A stretch of DNA of 64,000 nucleotides from Hoylesella marshii DSM 16973 = JCM 13450 (lineage in GTDB: Bacteria > Bacteroidota > Bacteroidia > Bacteroidales > Bacteroidaceae), in the NCBI RefSeq assembly GCF_000146675.1, contig NZ_GL397214.1, positions 1,681,347 to 1,745,346 of the forward strand, given 5' to 3'. Shown in pieces: positions 8,838-16,545 of this stretch (positions are counted from its first letter, which is position 1; each line of letters begins with the position of its first letter). The notes below the pieces were generated by a model. It did not search any database. It was not told the origin of the DNA and worked only from the letters and a program-made list of their open reading frames with translations. The translations under genes and the position numbers were made by a program.

Positions 8838-9869
8838 ATGAAACGTATCTTGTTCATACTAACGATAGCCTGTCTTGTACAGGTAGCCTATGCACAGCCG
8901 GCGGCAAGGAGGCGGGCAGAACAGCAGCAAAAGTCTAATGCCGGGAATGTTACTACCCGTGCCCGTATCGAGTTCCCCGTCAGCCCGTCGATGCCCGAAG
9001 ATGTAGCTTGGCGGCGCGATATCTATCGTGAAATCAATTTAGAGGACAGTCCCAATGCCGGCCTGTATTATCCCGTAGAACCCGTGGACTCACGGATGAA
9101 CTTGTTTACCTATATCTTCAAGCTCATGATGACAGGCAACATACGGGCTTATCAGTATCGTCTCGACGGCAATGAGCTGTTCAACGATTCTTCGCGCGTT
9201 AAGCCTTTGGCTTTCTTAGACAACTATCATATCTATTATGAGCGTAGAGACGGACGCATCAAGCTGGACAACAGCGATATTCCCTCTCGTGAAGTAAAGT
9301 CTTATTACATCAAAGAGAGTGTCTATTATGACCAGCATACGGCCACGTTTCATACCCAAGTCATCGCTCTTTGCCCGATTATGAGCCGTGAGGACGACTT
9401 CGGCGAAGGCACAACCAAGTATCCTTTATTCTGGGTAAAATATGAAGATTTGGCACCGTTTCTTAGCAAGCAGACCATGATGACCAGCAATTTAAACAAT
9501 GCTGCCACAATGAGTATGGACGACTATTTTACCAAACATCAGTATAAAGGAAAAATATATAAGACCACCAACATGTTGGGGAAAACATTGGCACAGGAAT
9601 ATCCCACCGACACTGCCATGACAGCAGCTCGGCAACGCATAGAGCAACAACTCTCAACGTTTGAAAAGAACATTTGGGGAGATCCCGTCCGCAAAGATTC
9701 TCTCGATAGTATTGCACGGTCGGGAGTAAAAGAAAAGGTGGTAAAAAAAGCGCGGCGCACGGTCAAAGACACAGAGACAAAGACGGTAGCGAAGAGCACG
9801 AAGAAGACATCTGCTCCCCGTTCTACCTCTGCTACACCCCGTGTTTCAGTGCGCCGACAAAGACATTAA
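8838..9869 (+). CDS. gldN: T9SS ring protein GldN/PorN
   Basis: 343 aa with a signal peptide ending VAYA and predicted mature N-terminus QPAARRRAEQQQ. Family-typical segments include VAWRRDIYREINLE, NAGLYYPVEPVD, NLFTYIFKLM and FWVKYEDL. GldN is the periplasmic partner of lipoprotein GldK in the ring. The C-terminal 60 residues are Lys/Arg/Thr/Ser-rich (KKARRTVKDTETKTVAKSTK) and look disordered. It is the last core T9SS gene of the operon, 86 nt after gldM. Confidence 0.95.
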   Translation: MKRILFILTIACLVQVAYAQPAARRRAEQQQKSNAGNVTTRARIEFPVSPSMPEDVAWRRDIYREINLEDSPNAGLYYPVEPVDSRMNLFTYIFKLMMTGNIRAYQYRLDGNELFNDSSRVKPLAFLDNYHIYYERRDGRIKLDNSDIPSREVKSYYIKESVYYDQHTATFHTQVIALCPIMSREDDFGEGTTKYPLFWVKYEDLAPFLSKQTMMTSNLNNAATMSMDDYFTKHQYKGKIYKTTNMLGKTLAQEYPTDTAMTAARQRIEQQLSTFEKNIWGDPVRKDSLDSIARSGVKEKVVKKARRTVKDTETKTVAKSTKKTSAPRSTSATPRVSVRRQRH

Positions 9870-9906
9870 CCGACCCACATTATCCAACTACTAAATAATA
9901 ATTCAT

Positions 9907-10521
9907 ATGAAAAAGACTATTCAAATGGCATTGATAGCCTTGGCACTATGTTCGGTATCAACCGCCCGTGCCCAAGTAAAGTTCGGAATCAAAGCGGGTA
10001 TAAACGTCTCGCAGATGTCTATGAGCAGAAATGTTGTGGATGCTTCCAACCGTTTGGGCTATTTTGTCGGCCCTACACTGAAGATAGGCATGCCTGTTAT
10101 CGGCATAGGATGCGACATTTCGGCACTTTACGACCATCGTGATGCCAAACTTAAGGACTCGGATGTAAACATGAGTAAGACCATTAGCCAAGAGTCTATA
10201 AAGATATCCATCAACCTGCGCTATGGTATAGGTTTCGGTGATAACGCCGGTATCTTTGCTTTTGCCGGTCCGCAGTTCGGCTTTAATATCGGCGATAAAA
10301 AGCAAACGTTGGTAAAAGATGCGGCCGATTGGCGGTTGGAAACATCTAATTTCAGCATCAATATCGGTGCAGGTGCCATCTTGGCGAAGCACTTACAGGT
10401 GGCAGCCGGTTACAATATCGTGTGTGGAAAGACCGGAGAGGTGAGAATAGACACCGGTATCAAGGAGAAGGTAAGAGGGCGCAACAATGCTTGGCAGCTC
10501 TCCGGCACCTATTATTTCTAA
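9907..10521 (+). CDS. Outer-membrane beta-barrel protein, PorT-like fold
   Basis: 204 aa with a signal peptide ending STARA and predicted mature start QVKFGIKAGINVSQMS. Alternating beta strands (GYFVGPTLKIGMPVIGIG, SIKISINLRYGIGFG, GIFAFAGPQFGFNIG) and a C-terminal aromatic residue (LSGTYYF) indicate a small outer-membrane barrel of the OMP_b-brl_2 type to which PorT also belongs. It follows gldN by 37 nt and may be co-transcribed with the T9SS genes, but a T9SS role is not shown by the sequence. A strong terminator follows. Confidence 0.75.
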   Translation: MKKTIQMALIALALCSVSTARAQVKFGIKAGINVSQMSMSRNVVDASNRLGYFVGPTLKIGMPVIGIGCDISALYDHRDAKLKDSDVNMSKTISQESIKISINLRYGIGFGDNAGIFAFAGPQFGFNIGDKKQTLVKDAADWRLETSNFSINIGAGAILAKHLQVAAGYNIVCGKTGEVRIDTGIKEKVRGRNNAWQLSGTYYF

Positions 10522-10541
10522 CTCTTTCTCGGGTTGATAAC

Positions 10542-10574
10542 AAGAGGATTTCCTAAGTGGAAGTCCTCTTTTTT
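10542..10574 (+). terminator. Rho-independent terminator of the T9SS operon
   Basis: AAGAGGATTTCC and GGAAGTCCTCTT form a 12-bp stem (one G-U) around TAAGT, followed by TTTT. It lies 20 bp after the stop codon of the last gene. Confidence 0.85.
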
Positions 10575-10690
10575 CATCTTGTTGCATACGTTCGGTGCAG
10601 GAGAACTCGCTTATCTATCGCCCCCTTTGGGGCTTTATGCAGATTCTTCAACCCCATTCACGTATATCGTTCCATCCATTTAACGTTTCA

Positions 10691-11131
10691 AAAGCAAAGT
10701 GTCCGGACATCGGAAAGGCACGACGAAGAAGCACTCCGACAGCTTGTGACGGATTTCCTTACAAGCAGTTCCTTCATCGGTGCTTACGCATTGAAATACA
10801 GCAAGATAGCAGAGCGTTTCTAAGAGCTATCCTTTTAGCGTGCCAAACGATAGCTCTTATCACGTCAAAGCTATGCTTTGAAAGCGTCAGAGCATAGCTT
10901 TTGATATTTGAGAGGTAAGCACCTGAGGTACAAAAGAGATTAAAGTCAAGTCAGCGCCTTGGGTAAATGGTGCAAAAAAGGTGAGTGCTGAAGACGCGAA
11001 AGACCCTTTTCTTTCATTTTCAAATAGATGTTTGATAAAAATGTATCGCACTTACAGCGCTCCATTTAGGGGAACATCATATACCCAGCGCTATGCGCTG
11101 GGCTGACATCTTACGCTCTTTCAGAGCTTAC
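10691..11131 (+). repeat. Inverted repeat arm A1 (441 bp)
   Basis: This segment matches the reverse complement of 27331-27771 over its whole 441 bp, with equal length and roughly 90-95% identity by eye. Positions correspond as x and 38462 minus x. It starts in AAAGCAAAGTGTCCGGACAT, includes the four-unit 22-bp array, and ends after the palindrome CCCAGCGCTATGCGCTGGG and an ACGCTC...GAGC module. The two arms enclose 16.2 kb. Confidence 0.85.
10822..10909 (+). repeat. 22-bp-period array, four units
   Basis: Units start at 10822, 10844, 10866 and 10888. Cores include AAAGCTATGCTTT and AGAGCATAGCTTTT, variants of AAAGCNNNGCTTT. The array lies inside inverted repeat arm A1; its partner copy is 27553-27640. 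Confidence 0.8.
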
Positions 11132-11700
11132 TCCTGCTTTATAAGTGGGGAAAGTAAGGGACGGTGGAAATCGCAACTACATACCCTTGATGATTGAAAG
11201 GTAAGCGCTGGAGGTGCGTAAGCTGTCAGCCCAAGGCATCGCCTTGGGTAGAGAAAATGCCAAGCGCTGAAACGAAGTTCGCCGTGCGAAGCAAAGGCAA
11301 AGTGCGAAAGACCATTTTCTTTCATTTTCAAATAGATGTTTGATAAAGATGTGTCGCACTTACAGCGCTCCATTTAGGGGAACATCATATACCCAGCGCT
11401 ATGCGCTGGGCTGATATATTACGCTCCTTCAGAGCTTACTCCTGCTTTATGAGTGGGGAAAGTAAGGGACGGTGGAAATCTCGACTATATGTTTTTGATA
11501 ATCGAAAGGTAAGCGCTGTAAGCGCGAAACATGTCAGCCCAAGGCAACGCCTTGGGTAAGAGAACGCCACAAAATGGAGCGCTGTAAGTGCGATAGATAA
11601 TAGCCCAAGGCAACGCCTTGGGTAGAAAGGAGCAAAAAAGGTGAGCGCTGGAGGTGCGAAAGACCCTTTTATTTCATTCTATATAGATGCTTGATAAGGA
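11013..11700. repeat. Tandem duplication of about 308 bp with hairpin modules
   Basis: The segment beginning near 11013 (TTTCATTTTCAAATAGATG) and running through CCCAGCGCTATGCGCTGGG to GGGACGGTGGAAATC recurs about 308 bp downstream from near 11321 with few changes. Between and after the copies lie palindromes CCCAAGGCATCGCCTTGGG, CCCAAGGCAACGCCTTGGG (twice) and AGCGCTG...GCG hairpins. The part 11160-11425 is also the inverted counterpart of 26900-27170. Confidence 0.75.
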
Positions 11701-11773
11701 TGTATCGTACCTTGTCTTTGCTTCACACGGCAAAATTCATTTCTAAGAAGAATGGCAATAAAAATTTAATTGC

Positions 11774-11781
11774 TACCTTTG
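11774..11781 (+). promoter_or_regulatory. -7 box of nhaD promoter
   Basis: TACCTTTG is a perfect Bacteroidota -7 element, 33 nt before the nhaD ATG. No good -33 TTTG is visible at the expected distance. Confidence 0.6.
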
Positions 11782-11814
11782 CCGCGCAGAAACTGAAACC
11801 AACGATTTCAACTT

Positions 11815-13170
11815 ATGACTTTTCTAACCATTTCCATCATTGCCGTATTCGTGCTCGGATACGCTTGTATCGCTTTTGAGAGCGGACTGAAGGTAAACAA
11901 AGCCGCCATTGCCCTGCTCATGTGTGTGGCTTGCTGGACGCTTTTCATGATAGACCCGTTGAGCTATGTGATGAGTGCCGACCCTTCCTATGCCGGTGGA
12001 GCGGCGGGACTTTTGTCGCATGTGAGCGGAACGTTGACCCATCATCTTGGGGCAACAGCCGAGACATTATTCTTTCTGATGGGCGCGATGACCATCGTTG
12101 AGATTGTGGATTCCCACGGCGGATTCAACTTTGTACGTGATTTACTGAAAACGAAGAGCAAACGAACACTGCTTTGGCGTGTCGCGTTCATGACGTTTTT
12201 TCTCTCTGCTATCTTGGATAATCTCACCACGAGTATCGTGATGATTATGGTGTTACGCAAGCTCGTACACGACCGCAACGACCGTATCATCTATGCCTCG
12301 CTTGTGATTCTTGCAGCCAACTCGGGTGGTGCATTTTCTCCTATTGGTGATGTGACAACCATCATGCTGTGGATTGGCAACAAGATAACAACCGCAGGCG
12401 TTATCAAAGAGGTGTTTGTGCCCTCGCTTGTGTCGATGATGGTGCCGCTCATCATCATGCAATACAGTTTGAAAGGCGAGCTTCCCGAACCTCAACAGAA
12501 AGGCAGTGCAGTGGTTGCCGATGAGTTTAATGAGTTGCAGCGGCGTATTCTTTTCACTCTCGGCGTAGGCGGTCTGGTCTTCGTGCCTGTATTTCGTTAT
12601 CTCACGAATCTGCCTCCGTTTATGGGTATTCTGTTAGTTTTGGGCATTCTATGGACGGTTACAGAGGTTTTCTATCGCAAGGCCCACCTCGACGAGCATA
12701 GTTTTTCAAAGCGCGTAAGCCATCTGTTGGCGAAGATAGATATGTCTACTATCCTGTTCTTCCTTGGTATTCTGATGGCTGTAGCCTGCTTAGAGGAGGT
12801 CGGGGTGTTGACTTCGTTAGGCAAAGGGCTGGATGCTTTCTCGCAAGGCAACCACTATCTGGTGACAGGTATCATTGGTGTTATCTCAAGTATTGTGGAC
12901 AACGTGCCCCTTGTAGCGGGCTGTATGGGTATGTATGCCACAGCGGCTGTGGGCGATATGGCCGTAGATGGTATCTTCTGGCAGTTGCTTGCTTACTGTG
13001 CGGGCGTAGGAGGGTCGATGCTTATCATCGGCAGTGCCGCCGGCGTTGTGGTGATGGGATTGGAACGAATCACTTTCGGTTGGTATCTGAAGCATGTTAC
13101 ATGGGTGGCTTTTATTGGGTATCTGGCAGGTATGGTGTCGTATGGAATGATTCGCTCTTTCGTCTTCTGA
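11815..13170 (+). CDS. nhaD: Na+/H+ antiporter, NhaD family
   Basis: 451-aa polytopic membrane protein with about twelve hydrophobic segments. Features typical of NhaD in the ion-transporter superfamily include FFLMGAMTIVEIVDSHGGF, SAILDNLTTSIVMIMV, ANSGGAFSPIGDVTTIMLW and SSIVDNVPLVAGCMGMY. It exchanges cytoplasmic Na+ (or Li+) for protons. It stands as a single gene with its own -7 box at 11774-11781, right after repeat block A. Confidence 0.92.
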   Translation: MTFLTISIIAVFVLGYACIAFESGLKVNKAAIALLMCVACWTLFMIDPLSYVMSADPSYAGGAAGLLSHVSGTLTHHLGATAETLFFLMGAMTIVEIVDSHGGFNFVRDLLKTKSKRTLLWRVAFMTFFLSAILDNLTTSIVMIMVLRKLVHDRNDRIIYASLVILAANSGGAFSPIGDVTTIMLWIGNKITTAGVIKEVFVPSLVSMMVPLIIMQYSLKGELPEPQQKGSAVVADEFNELQRRILFTLGVGGLVFVPVFRYLTNLPPFMGILLVLGILWTVTEVFYRKAHLDEHSFSKRVSHLLAKIDMSTILFFLGILMAVACLEEVGVLTSLGKGLDAFSQGNHYLVTGIIGVISSIVDNVPLVAGCMGMYATAAVGDMAVDGIFWQLLAYCAGVGGSMLIIGSAAGVVVMGLERITFGWYLKHVTWVAFIGYLAGMVSYGMIRSFVF

Positions 13171-13212
13171 CCTTTTGCGTGTATCCTGCCAAGCGAAAAG
13201 GGGTGGGTTTTC

Positions 13213-13243
13213 TTTGCATTTCTCCCATTTTACACTACCTTTG
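13213..13243 (+). promoter_or_regulatory. ychF promoter
   Basis: -33 TTTG at 13213-13216 and -7 TACCTTTG at 13236-13243 are separated by 19 nt, a full match to the Bacteroidota consensus. The start codon follows 30 nt after the -7 box. Confidence 0.85.
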
Positions 13244-13272
13244 TAGCAAAGATTCCAATTAGAAATAAAGAA

Positions 13273-14373
13273 ATGTCATTAAAGTGTGGTATTGTAGGAT
13301 TGCCCAATGTAGGTAAGTCCACGCTCTTCAACTGCCTATCGAGTGCAAAAGCACAGGCGGCCAATTTCCCTTTTTGTACGATTGAACCCAATGTGGGAGT
13401 GATAACTGTGCCGGACGAACGGCTTACCCGTTTGGCCGAACTCGTTCACCCCGGGCGCATTGTTCCCGCAACCTGCGAAATCGTAGACATCGCCGGTTTG
13501 GTGAAAGGAGCCAGCAAAGGAGAAGGATTGGGCAATAAGTTTTTGGGCAATATACGCGAAACCGATGCCATTATCCATGTGCTTCGATGCTTCGACGACG
13601 AAAATATCGTGCATGTAGACGGTAGTATCGACCCCATCAGAGACAAGGAAATCATTGATACGGAGTTGCAGTTGAAAGATTTGGAAACGATTGACAGCCG
13701 GCTGGCTAAGGAGCAGAAAGCGGCGGCTGCGGGAAATAAAGATGCGAAAGTCATGGCTTCCGTGCTCACAGCCTATAAGGAAGCGTTGGACAAGGGGCAG
13801 AATGCCCGCACCGTGAACTTCGATACACCGGAGGAAGAAAAAGTAGCCCGCGAACTGTTTCTGCTTACTGCTAAGCCCGTGCTTTATGTGTGTAATGTAG
13901 ACGAGGCGTCGGCTAAAACAGGTAACGCGTATAGTCAGCGTGTGGAAGAAGCAGCCCAAACGGAGGGTGCGGAGACACTCATTATTGCGGGAAAGACCGA
14001 AGAAGACATCGCCGGACTCGACTCCTACGAAGATAAACAATTATTTCTCGAAGAGTTGGGGCTGACAGAGAGCGGTGTAAACCGGCTCATCAAAAAGGCT
14101 TACAGCTTGCTGAATCTCGAAACATTCATTACAGCCGGCGAGATGGAAGTGAAGGCTTGGACGTATCGGAAAGGCTGGAAAGCCCCGCAATGTGCCGGCG
14201 TTATCCATACCGACTTTGAGAAAGGATTCATCAGAGCCGAAGTCATCAAGTATGAAGACTATATAAAATATGGTACGGAGGCTGCCGTGCGCGAGGCCGG
14301 ACGCTTAGGCATAGAGGGGAAAGACTATGTGGTGCAAGACGGCGATATTATGCATTTCCGTTTCAATGTATAA
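13273..14373 (+). CDS. ychF: Redox-regulated ATPase/GTPase YchF (Obg family)
   Basis: 366 aa, the normal length. G1 motif GLPNVGKS at 8-15, switch segment NFPFCTIEPNVG, G3 DIAGLVKGASKGEGLGNKFL and a C-terminal TGS domain (YRKGWKAPQCAGVIHTDFE) identify YchF/Ola1. These proteins prefer ATP over GTP and associate with ribosomes. It has its own consensus promoter and is followed by lgt after 27 nt, so the two are probably co-transcribed. Confidence 0.95.
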   Translation: MSLKCGIVGLPNVGKSTLFNCLSSAKAQAANFPFCTIEPNVGVITVPDERLTRLAELVHPGRIVPATCEIVDIAGLVKGASKGEGLGNKFLGNIRETDAIIHVLRCFDDENIVHVDGSIDPIRDKEIIDTELQLKDLETIDSRLAKEQKAAAAGNKDAKVMASVLTAYKEALDKGQNARTVNFDTPEEEKVARELFLLTAKPVLYVCNVDEASAKTGNAYSQRVEEAAQTEGAETLIIAGKTEEDIAGLDSYEDKQLFLEELGLTESGVNRLIKKAYSLLNLETFITAGEMEVKAWTYRKGWKAPQCAGVIHTDFEKGFIRAEVIKYEDYIKYGTEAAVREAGRLGIEGKDYVVQDGDIMHFRFNV

Positions 14374-14400
14374 CCTGTTTTATTGCTAAAGACAACCGAA

Positions 14401-15249
14401 ATGATATTCAATAGTTTGCTTTACATCGTTTGGGACCCCTCTATTGTGGCTTTTAAGCTGGGGCCTCTCTCCGTCAGATGGTATGCACTTTGCTGGATGG
14501 CGGGGCTGATTGCTGCTTACTTCATTGTGAAGCGTCTGTATAAACAGCAGCGAATCAAAGATGAACTCTTCGATCCGCTCTTTATCTATTGCTTCGTCGG
14601 CATTCTTGCCGGTGCGCGCTTGGGGCACTGTCTCTTCTATGACCCGCAGTATTTTCTGTCGAGTTGGCAACACGTGGCAGAGATTATCCTGCCTGTCCGC
14701 TTCCTTCCCGAGGGCGGATGGCGGTTTATCGGCTATGAGGGTTTTGCCTCTCACGGTGGTACTTTGGGACTGATGTTGGCGTTGTATCTGTATGTGAAGA
14801 AGACGAGGCTCAACCTTTGGACGGTATTAGACGACATTGCTATAGCCACGCCCATAGCGGCCTGCTTTATCAGGTTAGGCAATCTGATGAACAGTGAAAT
14901 CATCGGAAAGGTAACAAACGTGCCTTGGGCGTTTATTTTCGAGAGAGTAGACCACGTGCCCCGACACCCCGGACAACTTTATGAAGCATTGGCTTACGCT
15001 TTGTTTTTCATCGTCGGCCTTATCATCTATCGCCGGCAGCCACAGAAAGTGGGAACAGGTTTCTTCTTCGGGCTTTGCCTGACGCTCATCTTCACTTTCC
15101 GTTTCTTTATTGAATACACGAAAGATATACAGGTAGCGTTTGAGTCGGGTATGCCCATCAATATGGGACAGATTCTCAGCATTCCCTTTATTATCTTAGG
15201 ATTGTATTGCATGCGAGGGAGGAAAAAGGCGGAAACGCACGGTCATTGA
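14401..15249 (+). CDS. lgt: Prolipoprotein diacylglyceryl transferase
   Basis: 282-aa integral membrane enzyme that transfers diacylglycerol from phosphatidylglycerol to the lipobox cysteine of prolipoproteins, the first step of lipoprotein maturation. Signature elements are VRWYALCWMAGLIAAY, AGARLGHCLFYDP, SHGGTLGLM, CFIRLGNLMNSEIIG and RHPGQLYEA. The start is set at ATG 14401 (MIFNSLLYIVWDP); the six upstream in-frame codons begin with TTG and lack family resemblance. Confidence 0.93.
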   Translation: MIFNSLLYIVWDPSIVAFKLGPLSVRWYALCWMAGLIAAYFIVKRLYKQQRIKDELFDPLFIYCFVGILAGARLGHCLFYDPQYFLSSWQHVAEIILPVRFLPEGGWRFIGYEGFASHGGTLGLMLALYLYVKKTRLNLWTVLDDIAIATPIAACFIRLGNLMNSEIIGKVTNVPWAFIFERVDHVPRHPGQLYEALAYALFFIVGLIIYRRQPQKVGTGFFFGLCLTLIFTFRFFIEYTKDIQVAFESGMPINMGQILSIPFIILGLYCMRGRKKAETHGH

Positions 15250-15292
15250 TACCCTCCAACCGACCTCACGACCAAATGGGAGGAAAAAAACA

Positions 15293-15324
15293 GGAACCGC
15301 TATTCTTGACAGAATAACGGTTCC
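15293..15324 (-). terminator. Terminator for the sigma/anti-sigma operon
   Basis: GGAACCGCTATTCT and AGAATAACGGTTCC pair around TGAC with one mismatch. Read on the minus strand, the stem is followed by TGTTTTTTT, so it should terminate the leftward operon ending at 15427. Confidence 0.75.
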
Positions 15325-15361
15325 CTCTCTAAGTTGGTATGTCATGAAAATCAGAGAGAAA

Positions 15362-15379
15362 AGAGGCTTCACAGCCTCT
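15362..15379. terminator. Short hairpin between lgt and the anti-sigma gene
   Basis: AGAGGCT-TCAC-AGCCTCT is followed by GTTTCGTTTT on the plus strand and by TTTTC on the minus strand, so it may act in both directions for these convergent genes. Confidence 0.55.
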
Positions 15380-15426
15380 GTTTCGTTTTACTAAACATGT
15401 TGTTATAGAGAAAGCATTGAAAAATT

Positions 15427-15903
15427 CTATTTGATAAGGGGCATTTCAGGTTGGACACCTTGGCGGAGCGTATCGGTTGCAGCCGAATCGCCCAAGGCAA
15501 CAGGTATGCCTCTTGCACTCTTGCCATAACCGGAGACAGCGTTAGCAGGGTCAGCTTTGTGCGTTTGCTGGAAAGGCACTTGTGCCGCATTGCCCAATGT
15601 GAGGACAATCGCTACAATGGCAGCTGCTTTGAAGAGTGGTTTGAGTTGCTGCGTGATGGAAACGACACGCGCTTTTACTTCTACCGGTTCGTCGATGTGA
15701 CGCAGTATCTTACGGTCGAAATCATCGTTCAGTATGTCGGTCTTGGTCTCTGTCTGCTGATAAACAAAGAGAGACTTATACGGCAGCAACTTTTCCGGTA
15801 TGCTGTCTTGGCTAAAGAACGCACGGAGGATGGCTTCCTCTTCGAGAGAGGTTTGTGCGCTCCAATAGCGTTCTAATAACTGTTCAATGTATTTATAGTC
15901 CAT
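15427..15903 (-). CDS. Putative membrane-anchored anti-sigma factor
   Basis: 158 aa. The N-terminal half (MDYKYIEQLLERYWSAQTSLEEEAILRAFF) resembles the short cytoplasmic zinc-less domain of Bacteroidota anti-sigma-like proteins. One hydrophobic segment (LFKAAAIVAIVLTLGNAAQV, about residues 88-107) would cross the inner membrane, leaving a short periplasmic tail. The start overlaps the end of the ECF sigma gene by 11 nt, the classic sigma/anti-sigma arrangement. The function is inferred mainly from this coupling; no FecR domain is recognised. Confidence 0.65.
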   Translation of the reverse strand: MDYKYIEQLLERYWSAQTSLEEEAILRAFFSQDSIPEKLLPYKSLFVYQQTETKTDILNDDFDRKILRHIDEPVEVKARVVSITQQLKPLFKAAAIVAIVLTLGNAAQVPFQQTHKADPANAVSGYGKSARGIPVALGDSAATDTLRQGVQPEMPLIK

Positions 15904-16405
15904 AATCGTCTGCTTGTTGAAATTTATTTTTGATGACTTGCCTTGCGCGAAAGATGCTTATTTTTACTTGTTCTTCGCTGATTTCGAGCGTTTGGGCTAT
16001 CTCTTTGTAGCTTTTTCCTTCAAAGTCGCGCAGTTGTATGCAGCTGCGTTGTTTCTCGGGCAATGCGTTGATGAGCTGTCTGACAAGTTCTATACTGTCT
16101 CTCTGCGAGGTTTGGTCATACGGATTGGAAGATGCGGCGGGCTCGGAAATATGTCGGCTGTCGAGCGACTCATTATGATGGCTTTGCCGTTTGATTCTGT
16201 CAAGCGACAGATGGCGACATATCGTAAGACTGAAAGCCTCTATCGACTCTATCTCATGCCATGAATCGCGCTTGCTCCATACCTTTATCAGTGTGTCTTG
16301 TACAATGTCTTCTGCCTCCGCATGGTTGAGTGTGATGCGGAGAGCCAGCCTAAACAACTGGTTTTTGAGTGGCAACACATCGTTCCGAAAACTGATAGGT
16401 TTCAT
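15893..16405 (-). CDS. ECF-family RNA polymerase sigma factor
   Basis: 170 aa, with region 2 (LFRLALRITLNHAEAEDIVQDTLIKVW, from about residue 17, with the core-binding DIVQDT motif) and region 4 (LPEKQRSCIQLRDFEGKSYKEIAQ, ending in the helix-turn-helix ISEEQVKISIFRARQVIK). It is an RNA polymerase specificity subunit coupled to the downstream membrane protein. The inducing signal cannot be read from the sequence. Confidence 0.92.
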   Translation of the reverse strand: MKPISFRNDVLPLKNQLFRLALRITLNHAEAEDIVQDTLIKVWSKRDSWHEIESIEAFSLTICRHLSLDRIKRQSHHNESLDSRHISEPAASSNPYDQTSQRDSIELVRQLINALPEKQRSCIQLRDFEGKSYKEIAQTLEISEEQVKISIFRARQVIKNKFQQADDYGL

Positions 16406-16499
16406 CTTCTCTCTGTATGGGTGACGATTGAAGTGGGGTGAAAGTTACGCGAACAGTAAAGTTTTAACTTTCGTTAAGCAGGCGAAGGGGGAAAGGAAA

Positions 16500-16539
16500 G
16501 TCCCTTTCGGAAGCCGGAAAAGCGGTATCCGAAAGGGAC
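16500..16539 (-). terminator. Terminator of topA-aroK-speA
   Basis: A perfect 12-bp inverted repeat GTCCCTTTCGGA/TCCGAAAGGGAC encloses a 16-nt loop. On the minus strand it is followed by TTTCCTTTCC. It lies just after the speA stop. Confidence 0.65.
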
Positions 16540-16545
16540 AGAGGT

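Larger units (their letters stand above)
10575..11814. other. Gene-free repeat block A
   Basis: About 1.24 kb without a credible gene. It contains the inverted repeat arm A1 (10691-11131), a 22-bp array (10822-10909), several hairpin modules of about 66 bp and a direct duplication of about 308 bp. Short reading frames inside it translate repeat DNA and are not supported as genes. The nhaD promoter lies at its right end. Confidence 0.75.

Noticed and set aside
10595-10897. 100-codon plus-strand frame in repeat block A, similar to a frame at 27565-27798
   Set aside because: Similarity reflects the inverted repeat; the frame runs through the non-coding 22-bp array.
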